Source: Lapillicoccus sp.
GTDB taxonomy: Bacteria > Actinomycetota > Actinomycetes > Actinomycetales > Dermatophilaceae
Assembly (NCBI RefSeq): GCF_025353065.1
Contig: NZ_JANXRJ010000052.1
Span: forward strand, 54,718-118,717
Reading direction: 5' to 3'
Length of the DNA stretch: 64,000 nucleotides
Of this stretch, positions 1-9,909 are shown piece by piece. The position numbers were made by a program, and so were the translations under genes. A model generated the notes under the pieces. The model worked only from the letters and a program-made list of their open reading frames with translations, was not told where the DNA came from and searched no databases. How positions within the stretch are numbered: position 1 is the stretch's first letter; every line of letters begins with the position of its first letter.

Positions 1-1
1 G

Positions 2-1219
2 TTCATCGACGAGGAGCAGGCCGCGGTCGTGCTCACCGACCCGGCACACCGGGAGGTCGCCCGGGTCGCCGCCGAGCGGTCGGCCGTGCTGCTGCGCAAC
101 GAGGGCGACCTGCTCCCGCTCGACCTCGGATCGGTGGGCTCGATCGCCGTGCTCGGGCCGCTCGCCGACTCCCGGCGCGACACGCTGGGCCCCTGGGTGT
201 TCGACTTCGACCTCGCCGAGACCGTGACGGTGCTCGAGGGCATCCGGTCCAGGGTCGGTGACGCGGCGACCGTCTCCCACGCGCCCGGCGTCCGGCCCGC
301 GCAGCGCGTGTTCCCCTCGATGTTCGACATGTGGGGCGGGAACTCGCCCGAGGACCCGGAGGGGTTCGACGACGACGTCGAGCTCGACCGTGCGGTCGAG
401 CTCGCGCGCAGCTCGCGGGTCGCGGTGGTGGTCGTGGGGGAGTGGCAGAACATGATCGGCGAGGGGGCCTCGCGTTCCTCGCTCGAGCTCCCGGGGCGAC
501 AGCTCGAGCTCGTCCAGCGGGTGGCCGAGATCGGCACTCCCGTCGTGCTGCTCGTGATGAACGGCCGACCGCTCGACCTCCGCTGGCCCGACCGGCACGT
601 GCCGGCGATCCTCGACATCTGGTATCCGGGCTCCCAGGGCGGAGCAGCGGTGGCCCACCTCCTGTTCGGTGACGTCTCGCCTGCGGGACGGCTGCCGTTC
701 TCCTGGCCGCGGACCGTCGGCCAGATCCCGATCAACTACTCGCACACTCGATCTCACGACCCCGACCGGCAGAACCGGCGCTACTGGGACGAGGAGAGCA
801 CCCCGCTCTACCCGTTCGGGCACGGGCTCTCCTACTCCTCCTTCACGTATGCCGCCCCGGCCGTCGACACCGACACGATCGCCCCGGACCGGACCGTGAC
901 CGTCTCCGCGACCGTCACCAACACCGGTCGGCGGACCGCCGACGAGGTGGTCCAGCTCTACGTCCACCAGCGGCACGGCACGGCGTCGCGACCCGTCCGC
1001 GAGCTCAAGGGCTTCCAGCGGATCACGTTGGCGGCCGGGGAGTCCCGGTCGGTGGCGTTCACCCTGGGGGCGGCGCAGCTGCGCTACTGGAACGCTGCTG
1101 TGCGCGACTGGGTGCTCGACCCGTCCACGTTCGACGTCGGGATCGGCGCCGACTCGACGACCGCACTGACCGCGAGCTTCACCGTCACTCGCGTCCTCAG
1201 TGGGAGTCCCACCGACTGA
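2..1219 (+). CDS. Glycoside hydrolase family 3 beta-glucosidase, C-terminal part (5' end outside window)
   Basis: Frame open from base 2; RNEGDLLPL, GH3 C-terminal domain and fibronectin-III-like C-terminus (YPFGHGLSY...VSATVTNTGRRTADEVVQLYV). Confidence 0.9.
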   Translation, partial: FIDEEQAAVVLTDPAHREVARVAAERSAVLLRNEGDLLPLDLGSVGSIAVLGPLADSRRDTLGPWVFDFDLAETVTVLEGIRSRVGDAATVSHAPGVRPAQRVFPSMFDMWGGNSPEDPEGFDDDVELDRAVELARSSRVAVVVVGEWQNMIGEGASRSSLELPGRQLELVQRVAEIGTPVVLLVMNGRPLDLRWPDRHVPAILDIWYPGSQGGAAVAHLLFGDVSPAGRLPFSWPRTVGQIPINYSHTRSHDPDRQNRRYWDEESTPLYPFGHGLSYSSFTYAAPAVDTDTIAPDRTVTVSATVTNTGRRTADEVVQLYVHQRHGTASRPVRELKGFQRITLAAGESRSVAFTLGAAQLRYWNAAVRDWVLDPSTFDVGIGADSTTALTASFTVTRVLSGSPTD

Positions 1220-1278
1220 CCTCGACACCGCCTCCGCTCCACCGGTTTCCGGGCCGAGGGAGTGGGTACTGCCCCTGC

Positions 1279-1695
1279 ATGGGCGACTACGAGGAATCCA
1301 CCACGGTGGCGGTCAGCGCGAACGAGCTCTTCGGCTACCTGCAGGACGTGAAGAACCTGCCCCACTACCTCCCCCGGCTGACGTCGGTCACGCCATCGGG
1401 GGACGGCACCTACACGGTCACGGCGCACATCCAGCCGGAGGGCGGCGAGGCTCGCGACGTCGAGGGTGAGGCGTGGATGTCGGTCAAGACCGAGGGCCGC
1501 ACTCTCGCCTGGGGTTCGGCCGGACCCCACAACTACGAGGGTGAGCTGGACGTCGAACCCGGGGACGCCGAGGGCACGTCGCGCCTCACGGTGCGGTTGC
1601 ACACCGAGCGAGCCGAAGGGCCGTCGATCGAGAGTGGGCTCAAGGAGACCATCGCCGGGCTGAAGGACGCCGCCGAGTCCGCGTCCGAAGGGTGA
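1279..1695 (+). CDS. SRPBCC/polyketide-cyclase-like family protein
   Basis: 138 aa ORF; N-terminal STTVAVSANELFGYLQDVKNLPHYLP typical of SRPBCC/CoxG-like proteins. Confidence 0.7.
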   Translation: MGDYEESTTVAVSANELFGYLQDVKNLPHYLPRLTSVTPSGDGTYTVTAHIQPEGGEARDVEGEAWMSVKTEGRTLAWGSAGPHNYEGELDVEPGDAEGTSRLTVRLHTERAEGPSIESGLKETIAGLKDAAESASEG

Positions 1696-1852
1696 TCCCG
1701 CCTGCAGTGGCCTCCACGCCCTTCGGTGTGTTCGACGCCTGCACCGGCGGGACGGCTCCGGAGGGACATCCCCACGTCCTCGTCGTCGAGGTTCTTCGCC
1801 CTCGGTTCGACGGCCACCGGCACCCTGACGGTCTCGAACGGGAGCTGTCCGC

Positions 1853-2827
1853 ATGACCGACGAGAGCACCATCCCGAGCGACCTGCACCGTCGCGTGACC
1901 TGGCTGATCGCGTCTGGCGCGGCTGACCTCCCTCTTCCGGGAGCCGGGCGGACCGCGGCCCGCTGGGCCGCGCTGACGGCCCGGACCAGGGACGACGTCG
2001 TCGTCGGCCGGCTCGTCGAGGCCCACGCCGACGCCGACGCGATCCTCGCGCAGCTGGCTGGTCGCCGGGTCGCCGAGGACGAGTGGTGGGGTGTCTGGGC
2101 CGCCGAACCGCCCACCCCGCAGCTGAGGGCCACCCGGGCTGGTGATGCGTGGACCCTCACCGGAGGCAAGGTGTGGTGCTCGGGCGCGGGCCTGTGCAGT
2201 CACGCCCTGGTCACGGCCCGCGTCGGGCAGCACGACAGCGGTCTCTTCGCCGTCGACCTCGGTCACGAGGGAGCATCGGCGGACACGACCGTGTGGAAGG
2301 GCACCGGAATGGCGCGCAGCAGGACGGGGACGGTCACCTTCGACCGGGTCCCGGCCGAGCGGATCGGCAGCCGCTCCGACTATCTCGACCGGGCAGGGTT
2401 CTGGCACGGGGCGATCGGCGTTGCGGCGTGCTGGTTGGGAGGCGCCGAGCGGGTGGCAGACACCCTGCGTTCGGCGGCCGCAGCCCGGCCGCTGGACCCC
2501 CACGCCCTGGCCCATCTCGGTGCCGTCGACGCCGCGCTCGCCGGCGCGCGATGGACGATGGACGGGGCGGCTGCCGAGACGGACCGACAGCCGGACGACC
2601 GGGGCGCCGCCCACCTGCGCGCCCTGCGGGTCCGCGCGGTCGTCGAGGCAGCCGCGGCCCTGACGATCGACCGGGTCGGACGAGCCCTCGGTCCGGCACC
2701 CCTCTGCCAGGACGAGATCCACGCCGGCACCGTCGACGACCTGCTGGTCTACCTGCGGCAGAGCCACGCCGAACGCGACCTCGCGTCCCTGGGGGGCGTC
2801 CTCGCCGCAGGAGGACACGATGGGTGA
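1853..2827 (+). CDS. Acyl-CoA dehydrogenase-like protein
   Basis: 324 aa; WTLTGGKVWCSGAG and ACAD middle-domain-like sequence. Confidence 0.7.
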   Translation: MTDESTIPSDLHRRVTWLIASGAADLPLPGAGRTAARWAALTARTRDDVVVGRLVEAHADADAILAQLAGRRVAEDEWWGVWAAEPPTPQLRATRAGDAWTLTGGKVWCSGAGLCSHALVTARVGQHDSGLFAVDLGHEGASADTTVWKGTGMARSRTGTVTFDRVPAERIGSRSDYLDRAGFWHGAIGVAACWLGGAERVADTLRSAAAARPLDPHALAHLGAVDAALAGARWTMDGAAAETDRQPDDRGAAHLRALRVRAVVEAAAALTIDRVGRALGPAPLCQDEIHAGTVDDLLVYLRQSHAERDLASLGGVLAAGGHDG

Positions 2828-2977
2828 CCCGAGCCACGCGGACCGGCTGACGAGGTCGACGAGACGGGTCGCGGCACACCCGTCCTCCCCGGGGGAGCGG
2901 TGGCCGCGCACGAGCGCGCTGCGCTGTGCCGACGGGCCACGCGTCCTCGGAAGCCGCTCGGGGACTAGCGTGCTGCC

Positions 2978-3328
2978 ATGGCCGACGTCTCGAGCATCCA
3001 CATCTACCCCGCCAAGGGTGAGCCCGGGCAGGAGCTCGACGACGTGTCGGTCTCCGCGGAGGGACTCGACGGCGACCGGCGCAAAGGCGCCCCGGTGCAC
3101 CTCGTCTCGGTCGCGGCCTACGTCGAGGAGCACCCGCGGGCCAACCTCGTCCTCGACCTCGACGGTGACGAGCTCACGGCCCTCATCGGCCGGCGCCTCC
3201 GGATCGGCAGCGTCGAGCTCGAGGTGACCGGCCCGGCGAAGAACTGCCCCGGCGTGTATGCCGTGGTACCGGTCCCCGGCGACATCGCCGTCGGCGACGA
3301 GGTGACCGTCGGCGTCGCCGGCCCCTGA
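2978..3328 (+). CDS. MOSC-domain-like protein
   Basis: IYPAKGEPGQELDDVSVSAEGLDGDRRKGAPVHLVS; short MOSC-type fold. Confidence 0.6.
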   Translation: MADVSSIHIYPAKGEPGQELDDVSVSAEGLDGDRRKGAPVHLVSVAAYVEEHPRANLVLDLDGDELTALIGRRLRIGSVELEVTGPAKNCPGVYAVVPVPGDIAVGDEVTVGVAGP

Positions 3329-3345
3329 AGCCGGACCCGGAGGGG

Positions 3346-5295
3346 TCAGGCGACGGGGAACGGATCGAGGAGCGCGCTGCCGAGCCAGCTGTCGGGGAGG
3401 CCGAAGCCGCCGACGATGTCGTGGGCGAGCGGGCGGAGCTCGCCGCACAGCTCGTTGACCCGCGCGATGACCTGCTTGCTGTGGCTCGGGGTGAGTCGCT
3501 CGTGCTCGAGGTACCAGCCGCGGTTGGTCTCGATGACCGAGAGGGCGTAGAGGTCGCAGAGCAGGTCGAGGACGCGCTTGGCCTCGGGGTCCGTCGTCGC
3601 CTCGATGCCGGCGACGAAGGCCTCGAGGACGATGCGGTCGACGTGGGCTCGCGCGGCACCGATGAGGTGGTCCTGCGCGTCGTTGAAGGTGGCGAGCTGG
3701 TCGTCCGCCCGCGAGGCCCGCTGCAGCCGCATCGCGACCCCCTCGAGCAGGTGCTTCTCCCGGTCGAGGAAGAGCTCGAGCTGCCGGCCCCGGCTGGCTT
3801 CGACGCCGTCGGAGTCGCGGGAGGGCGCGCTGGCGATGATCCGCTGCACGAGGCCCCGGGTGGAGGTCCGCTCCAGCACCGCATCGGCGAATACCCTTGC
3901 GCCGAAACGGATCTTGCCCAGTGTCTGCAGGTCGCCGAAGGACTCCTGGTATGCCGTGAGCAGCCCCTTCGCGACGAGCTGGAGGAGCACGGTGTTGTCA
4001 CCCTCGAACGTGGTGAAGACGTCGGTGTCGGCCTTGAGGGAGGGCAACCGGCTGTCGCTCAGGTAGCCGGCGCCGCCGCAGGCCTCGCGGCACATCTGGA
4101 TCGACGAGGTCGCGTGCGCGGTCGACGCGACCTTGATGGCCGCGGCGCGGGCCTCGAGCTGCCGCTGAGCCTGCTCGTCCACCGGGCCGGGGGAGCTCTG
4201 GACGTCGTGCATCTCGGCGACGAGCGCGTTCTGCGCGAAGAGCAGCGCGTAGGAGATGGCGATCGCAGGAAGAAGCTTGCGCTGGTGGACGCGGTAGTCG
4301 AGGATCGCGATCTCCTGGCCCGACCCGGGCGCCTCGAACTGGCGACGGTGCTCGGCGTACCGGGTCGCGATGGCCAGGGCCGTGCGGGTGGCCGCGCCGG
4401 CCCCGCCCGCCACGGAGATCCGACCGCGCACCAGCGTGCCGAGCATCGTGAAGAACCGGCGGCCGGCGTTGTCGATGGGGGAGGAGTAGACCCCGTGCTC
4501 GTCGATGTCGCCGTAGCGGTTGAGGAGGTTGGTGCGCGGCACCCTGACGTGGTCGAAGGTGAGCCGTCCGTTGTCGACGCCCGGGAGACCGGCCTTGCCG
4601 CCGCAGTCGCCGATGGTCACGCCCGGCATCGCCCGGCCGCGAGCGTCACGGATCGGCACGAGGACGCAGTGCACGCCGTGGCCGCCATCGTCGGTCACGA
4701 GCTGGGCGAAGACCGCGGCCATCCGGGCGTCGCGCGCGGCGTTGCCGATGTAGTCCTTGCGCCCCAGGACCGACGGCGTGTGGATGACGAGCTCGTCCGT
4801 GGCGCCGTCATAGGTCGCGGTCGTCAGCAGGTGCTGGACGTCGGAGCCGTGTCCCGTCTCGCTCATCGCGAAGCAGCCGGGGACGCTGAGGTCGAGCATC
4901 GACGGGAGGTGTTCGTCGAAGTGTCGCTGGGTGCCGAGGTTGGCGATCGCCCCGGCATACAGGCCGAACTGCACACCGGCCTTCACCCACAGGGAGAGGT
5001 CGGCGTGGCCGAGCATCTCGAAGGCCGTGACGGAGGCGCCGAGGTCGCCGGTGCCGCCCTGACCGGGAAGCAGGCCGTCGCGGGCGTAGGGCTCCTTCGC
5101 GAGCTCGACCAGCTGGGCGCTGGTGTAGGCGCGGTAGTCCTCACGGCTCAGCTCCTCGTCCGGCGGCCCGAAACGCTCGGGCTCGATGCTCCGGATGGCG
5201 TCCCGCACGTGGGCCCAGCGACCGCCGGTGGCAGTGCGCAGGGCCGTCGCCAGGGAGGACGGGACGCTGTTCTCGTGGGGGTCGCGAGTGCTCAT
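3346..5295 (-). CDS. Acyl-CoA dehydrogenase/oxidase family protein
   Basis: Start MSTRDPHENS at 5295 inside a longer ORF; FAMSETGHGSDV, EACGGAGYLSDSRLPSLKADTDVFTTFEGDN motifs; start overlaps TetR stop. Confidence 0.88.
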   Translation of the reverse strand: MSTRDPHENSVPSSLATALRTATGGRWAHVRDAIRSIEPERFGPPDEELSREDYRAYTSAQLVELAKEPYARDGLLPGQGGTGDLGASVTAFEMLGHADLSLWVKAGVQFGLYAGAIANLGTQRHFDEHLPSMLDLSVPGCFAMSETGHGSDVQHLLTTATYDGATDELVIHTPSVLGRKDYIGNAARDARMAAVFAQLVTDDGGHGVHCVLVPIRDARGRAMPGVTIGDCGGKAGLPGVDNGRLTFDHVRVPRTNLLNRYGDIDEHGVYSSPIDNAGRRFFTMLGTLVRGRISVAGGAGAATRTALAIATRYAEHRRQFEAPGSGQEIAILDYRVHQRKLLPAIAISYALLFAQNALVAEMHDVQSSPGPVDEQAQRQLEARAAAIKVASTAHATSSIQMCREACGGAGYLSDSRLPSLKADTDVFTTFEGDNTVLLQLVAKGLLTAYQESFGDLQTLGKIRFGARVFADAVLERTSTRGLVQRIIASAPSRDSDGVEASRGRQLELFLDREKHLLEGVAMRLQRASRADDQLATFNDAQDHLIGAARAHVDRIVLEAFVAGIEATTDPEAKRVLDLLCDLYALSVIETNRGWYLEHERLTPSHSKQVIARVNELCGELRPLAHDIVGGFGLPDSWLGSALLDPFPVA

Positions 5296-6032
5296 GAAGG
5301 GTCCTTGAGGGTGGTGGGGGTGGCGCCGCTGGTGGTGGTGCGGGCGGAGGGCGGCCAGGCCACCGAGAGGCCCGACCAGGCGAGGGCGGTGAGGGAGGCG
5401 GTGAGGTCGGCCCGCGGCATACCGGCGAAGCCCGGGCCACCGGCGAGCCACGCGTCGGCGGCGGCACGCACCATGCCGACGATGCCGTGGCCCCACACGG
5501 GTGCCGGGCTCGTGGCGTGGCCGGCGGAGGCGAGGGCGGCATCGAGCACCGTCGTCATCTGTTGTGCCACATGGTTGCTCACCCCGGCCGCCGGGTCGTG
5601 GACGGTCGCGCCGGCCGGGTCTCGCACCCGGTCGCTCGCCCGGTCCAGCAAGGGTGCGGCGACGATGAAGCGGTAGACCTCGGGGTCCTTCTCGACGAGC
5701 ACGAGGTAGGAGTCGATGGCCGCCGCGACGAGCGCCTGGGGGCTGGCGACGACATCGGCGAGGGGGATGCCGGTCTCGCCGAGCGCCCGGCCGAGGTCGC
5801 GCAGGATGAGGCCGTCGACGCGCTCCGAGACGGCGTGGTAGAGGCCGGCCCGGTCGGTGAAGTGCCGGTAGAACACGGTCTTGGACGTCCCCGCGACGGC
5901 GGCGATGTCGTCCATGCCGACGCTCGCGCCGTGCTGACGGATGGCACGGAGCGTCGCCTCGACGAGCTCTTCGCGGCGGTCGAGGCGGTGCTGGGCCCAG
6001 CGGGTGCTGCGGCCGTCGGTGGCGGTGGACAC
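5292..6032 (-). CDS. TetR family transcriptional regulator
   Basis: HTH MDDIAAVAGTSKTVFYRHFTDRAGLYHAV. Confidence 0.92.
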   Translation of the reverse strand: MSTATDGRSTRWAQHRLDRREELVEATLRAIRQHGASVGMDDIAAVAGTSKTVFYRHFTDRAGLYHAVSERVDGLILRDLGRALGETGIPLADVVASPQALVAAAIDSYLVLVEKDPEVYRFIVAAPLLDRASDRVRDPAGATVHDPAAGVSNHVAQQMTTVLDAALASAGHATSPAPVWGHGIVGMVRAAADAWLAGGPGFAGMPRADLTASLTALAWSGLSVAWPPSARTTTSGATPTTLKDPS

Positions 6033-6041
6033 GATGATGAC

Positions 6042-6070
6042 GGTAACAGGTACCGCACGTACCTGCTACC
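6042..6070. promoter_or_regulatory. Probable TetR operator in divergent promoter region
   Basis: Inverted repeat GGTAACAGGTAC-CGCAC-GTACCTGCTACC (11/12 arms) between tetR and the divergent thiolase gene. Confidence 0.7.
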
Positions 6071-6131
6071 GTCTGTACTCGATACCTCGCCCGTCCTTCC
6101 GATTTCCGCCCTTCCCTTCAGGAGAGACCCC

Positions 6132-7436
6132 GTGGCCGCACCCCGCAAGTCCACCCCGACCGTCCGGCGGGCCGCCGTCCTCGGCGGCAACCGCATCCCC
6201 TTCGCCCGCTCCAACGGCGCCTATGCGAAGGCCTCCAACCAGGACATGCTCACCGCGACGATCGACGGCCTGGTCGCCCGGCACGGCATCGCGGGGGAGC
6301 GGCTCGGCGAGGTCGCCGGGGGAGCCGTCCTCAAGCACAGCCGCGACTTCAACCTCACCCGTGAGGCCGTCCTGGGCTCGGCGCTCGACCCGACCACGCC
6401 GGCCTACGACGTCCAGCAGGCCTGCGGCACAGGGCTGGAGACGGCCATCCTCGTCGCCAACAAGATCACCCTCGGCCAGATCGAGTCCGGCGCGGCCGGC
6501 GGCACCGACACCGCGAGCGACGCGCCGATCGCCGTCAACGAGGGGCTGCGCGAGACGCTGCTCGCGGCGAACCGCGCCCGGACGACGGGGCAGCGACTGA
6601 AGGCGCTGACCGGGTTGCGGCCCGGCCACCTCGTCCCCGAGATCCCCAAGAACCTCGAGCCCCGCACCGGTCTGTCGATGGGCGAGCACATGGCGCTCAC
6701 GACGAAGGAGTGGGGCATCACCCGCGAGGACCAGGACGAGCTCGCGGCCCTCAGCCACCGCCACCTCGCGGCGGCCTACGAGCGAGGGTTCTTCGACGAC
6801 CTCGTCACCAGCTACCTCGGCCTGTCCCGGGACAACAACCTGCGCGCCGACTCCACCACGGAGAAGCTCGCGAAGCTCAGCCCGGCCTTCGGCAAGGGCG
6901 ACGGCGCGACGATGACGGCCGGCAACTCGACGCCGCTGACCGACGGCGCCTCGATGGTGCTGCTGGGCAGCGACGACTGGGCCGCCGAGCACCGGCTCAC
7001 CCCGCTGGCCTACTTCGTCGACTCCGAGACCGCGGCGGTCGACTACGTCCACGGCGCCGAGGGCCTGCTGATGGCCCCGGCGTATGCCCTGCCTCGCCTC
7101 CTCGCCCGGGCGGGGATGACGCTGCAGGACTTCGACTACTACGAGATCCACGAGGCGTTCGCCGCGACGGTCCTCTGCACCCTCAAGGCCTGGGAGGACC
7201 CCGACTTCTGCAAGGGCCGGCTGGGTCTCGACGCGCCGATCGGGGCGATCGACCGCAGCAAGCTCAACGTCAACGGCTCCTCGCTGGCGGCGGGTCACCC
7301 GTTCGCCGCGACAGGTGGGCGGATCGTCGCCTCCCTCGCCAAGCAGCTGCACGAGAAGGGGGCCGGGTCACGCGGGCTGATCTCGATCTGCGCCGCCGGC
7401 GGCCAGGGCGTGATGGCGATCCTCGAAGGCGCCTGA
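6132..7436 (+). CDS. Acetyl-CoA C-acetyltransferase (thiolase, FadI/FadA-like)
   Basis: GTG start after GGAGAG; RRAAVLGGNRIPFARSNGAYA, QQACGTGLE, NVNGSSLAAGHPFAATGGRI. Confidence 0.93.
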   Translation: MAAPRKSTPTVRRAAVLGGNRIPFARSNGAYAKASNQDMLTATIDGLVARHGIAGERLGEVAGGAVLKHSRDFNLTREAVLGSALDPTTPAYDVQQACGTGLETAILVANKITLGQIESGAAGGTDTASDAPIAVNEGLRETLLAANRARTTGQRLKALTGLRPGHLVPEIPKNLEPRTGLSMGEHMALTTKEWGITREDQDELAALSHRHLAAAYERGFFDDLVTSYLGLSRDNNLRADSTTEKLAKLSPAFGKGDGATMTAGNSTPLTDGASMVLLGSDDWAAEHRLTPLAYFVDSETAAVDYVHGAEGLLMAPAYALPRLLARAGMTLQDFDYYEIHEAFAATVLCTLKAWEDPDFCKGRLGLDAPIGAIDRSKLNVNGSSLAAGHPFAATGGRIVASLAKQLHEKGAGSRGLISICAAGGQGVMAILEGA

Positions 7437-7521
7437 GCGCCGACCTGCCTGTGCTGCACCATGGTTCACCCGATACTGCTCATCTGCCCCTGTCTCTGCT
7501 CGTGATCCCGAGGACCTTCCC

Positions 7522-8877
7522 ATGACCGACACCTACACGCAGTTCGTCAACAGCGCCTTCGGCAAGCAGGTCGCCGGCCGACTCGGTATGCCGCGTCCCG
7601 CCGCCCTGCGCCGCTACGTCCCCGGCGCCGCTCTCATCGACGGGCCGGTGCTCGTCGGCGGTCACGGCGGCGGCCCGCTCGCCAAGCGGATCACGGCCCT
7701 GCTCGGTCACGCGGGCGTCACCGTGGTGGACGAGCTGCCCGCGGGCGGAACGGTGTCCGGCGTCGTCGTCGACCTCTCTGCCGCCCGGACCCCCGCGGAC
7801 CTCGAGACGCTGCGCGCCCTCGTCGGCCCGGCCCTCAAGGTGCTCGCCCCCAGCGGGCGGGTGATCGTCGTGGGCGCCTCCCCGGACGAGGCCGCCGACG
7901 ATGTCCCGCTCGCGGCCGTCCGCCGGTCGCTCGAGGGCATCGTCCGCTCCGTCGCGAAGGAGCTGCGCAAGGGCGCCACGGCGAACCTCGTCCTCGTGCG
8001 CCGCGGAGGCGAGGACAACATCGACGCGACGATCCGCTTCTTCCTCTCCGGCCGTTCCGCCTACGTCGACGGCCAGGGCGTCGAGGTCGGCCCTATCGAG
8101 GCCGGCGCAGCGGTCGACGCCGCCGACTGGGACAGGCCGCTGGCCGGCAAGGTCGCCGTCGTCACCGGCGCCGCCCGGGGCATCGGCGCCTCGATCGCGG
8201 ACGTCCTCGCCCGCGACGGCGCGACCATCGTCTGCGTCGACATCCCTGCTGCCGGCGAGGCGCTCGCCAAGGTCGCCAACCGCAACGGTGGCTCCACCCT
8301 GCAGCTCGACGTCACCGCCCCCGACGCCGGCGCCCGGATCGTCGAGCACGCACGCACCCGGCACGGCCAGCTCGACATCGTCGTCCACAACGCCGGCATC
8401 ACCCGCGACAAGCTGCTCGCCAACACCGACGCCGACCGGTGGAAGTCCGTCGTCGACGTCAACCTCATGTCGGTGCTGCGGATGAACGAGACGATCCTCG
8501 CGCCCGGCGCCCTCGCCGACGGTGGGCACGTCGTCTGCGTGTCCTCGATGTCGGGCATCGCCGGCAACCGTGGCCAGAGCAACTATGCCGCCTCCAAGGC
8601 CGGCCTCATCGGCCTCGTCCACGCGCTCGGGGCGAGCGCCGACCTGCACCACCGCGGCATCACGGTCAACGCGGTCGCGCCCGGCTTCATCGAGACCGAG
8701 ATGACGGGCAAGATCCCCCTCGCCACGCGCGAGATGGGCCGCCGCGTCAACTCGCTCGCCCAGGGTGGGCTGCCCGTCGACGTCGCCGAGACGATCGCGT
8801 GGTTCGCCCAGGACGCCAACGCCGGCGTCACCGGACAGGTCGTCCGGGTCTGCGGCCAGAGCATCCTGGGCGCCTGA
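7522..8877 (+). CDS. 3-oxoacyl-ACP reductase (long FabG4-like SDR)
   Basis: VTGAARGIGASIADVLARDGA; NNAG-type motif HNAGITRDKLLAN; YAASKAGLIGLV. Confidence 0.93.
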   Translation: MTDTYTQFVNSAFGKQVAGRLGMPRPAALRRYVPGAALIDGPVLVGGHGGGPLAKRITALLGHAGVTVVDELPAGGTVSGVVVDLSAARTPADLETLRALVGPALKVLAPSGRVIVVGASPDEAADDVPLAAVRRSLEGIVRSVAKELRKGATANLVLVRRGGEDNIDATIRFFLSGRSAYVDGQGVEVGPIEAGAAVDAADWDRPLAGKVAVVTGAARGIGASIADVLARDGATIVCVDIPAAGEALAKVANRNGGSTLQLDVTAPDAGARIVEHARTRHGQLDIVVHNAGITRDKLLANTDADRWKSVVDVNLMSVLRMNETILAPGALADGGHVVCVSSMSGIAGNRGQSNYAASKAGLIGLVHALGASADLHHRGITVNAVAPGFIETEMTGKIPLATREMGRRVNSLAQGGLPVDVAETIAWFAQDANAGVTGQVVRVCGQSILGA

Positions 8878-8878
8878 G

Positions 8879-9805
8879 ATGCCCGGGGTCGCGGGCACAA
8901 CCGCGGGCACGACGCTGACCTTCGCGACGTCGCCCGACCTCAAGCCGATGTTCGCCAGGGCCGTTCTCAACGGCCGGTTCTCGGCGGACGGCCTGCCGCA
9001 GACGGTGGCGGAGCGACGCGGCATACGGGTCGATGTCGGGCACGTCGTCGACTACGCGCACGTCTGCGGGTTCAGCGTCGGCACGAGCCTGCCGATGACC
9101 TATCCGCACGTGCTCGCCTTCCCCCTGCAGGTGGCCCTGATGTCCCGGCGCGAGTTCCCCCTCTCGCTCGTCGGGCTCGTGCACGTCGAGAACGCCATCA
9201 CCTGGCGTCGCCCGCTCGTCCCCGAGGACGTCCTCGACCTGCGCGTGTCGGCGAGCGGCCTGCGACCCCATCGCCGCGGTCGGCTGGTCGACCTCGTCAA
9301 CGAGGTCTCCGTCGACGGTCAGGTGGTGTGGTCCGGGGTCAGCACCTACCTCGCGCGCGGCACCGGCGACCCGGCAGCGGTCTCGGCGGAGGCGCCCGAC
9401 GTCACCGAGCTGGCCCGCAGCACCGGCGGCGCGGTGTGGCGTCTCGACGAGGGCACCGGCCGGCGGTATGCCCGGGTGTCGGGCGACGTCAACCCGATCC
9501 ACCTGCACGCCCTCACGGCCCGGGCCCTCGGCTTCGACCGGGCCATCGCCCACGGGATGTACACCTACGCCAGGGTGGTCTCCGCCCTCGGCCCCCGGGT
9601 CCCGGCCGCCGGCACCTCCCGGGTGTGGTTCCGCAAGCCGGTCAGGCTCCCGTCGACCGTGCTGCTCAAGGTCTCTCCCGACGCCCGCCACGCCGTCGTC
9701 GTCCCGCGCACCGGCGAGGGCGAGCACATCGTCGTCGAGACCACCCCCGCCAGACGTCGCCCGCCCCCCACCCGCGTTCCGAACACCCGTTTTGTCAAGT
9801 CCTGA
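8879..9805 (+). CDS. MaoC/HotDog dehydratase family protein
   Basis: YARVSGDVNPIHLHALTARALGFDRAIAHGMYT hydratase-2 motif. Confidence 0.92.
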   Translation: MPGVAGTTAGTTLTFATSPDLKPMFARAVLNGRFSADGLPQTVAERRGIRVDVGHVVDYAHVCGFSVGTSLPMTYPHVLAFPLQVALMSRREFPLSLVGLVHVENAITWRRPLVPEDVLDLRVSASGLRPHRRGRLVDLVNEVSVDGQVVWSGVSTYLARGTGDPAAVSAEAPDVTELARSTGGAVWRLDEGTGRRYARVSGDVNPIHLHALTARALGFDRAIAHGMYTYARVVSALGPRVPAAGTSRVWFRKPVRLPSTVLLKVSPDARHAVVVPRTGEGEHIVVETTPARRRPPPTRVPNTRFVKS

Positions 9806-9849
9806 CGCTCGCGAGGCCCTGGAACTCCACAAAACGTGTGTCCGGAACG
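9775..9849. repeat. Long inverted-repeat element, family B copy 1 (overlaps 3' end of MaoC CDS)
   Basis: CGTTCCGAACACCCGTTTTGTCAAGTCC ... GGAACTCCACAAAACGTGTGTCCGGAACG; arms complementary with few mismatches; related to 13884-13958. Confidence 0.8.
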
Positions 9850-9909
9850 ATGAGGTGCCCCACCGGCCCAACTGCGTCGCGAGCCGTGGACCAGGGCGAC
9901 TAGCCTGCC

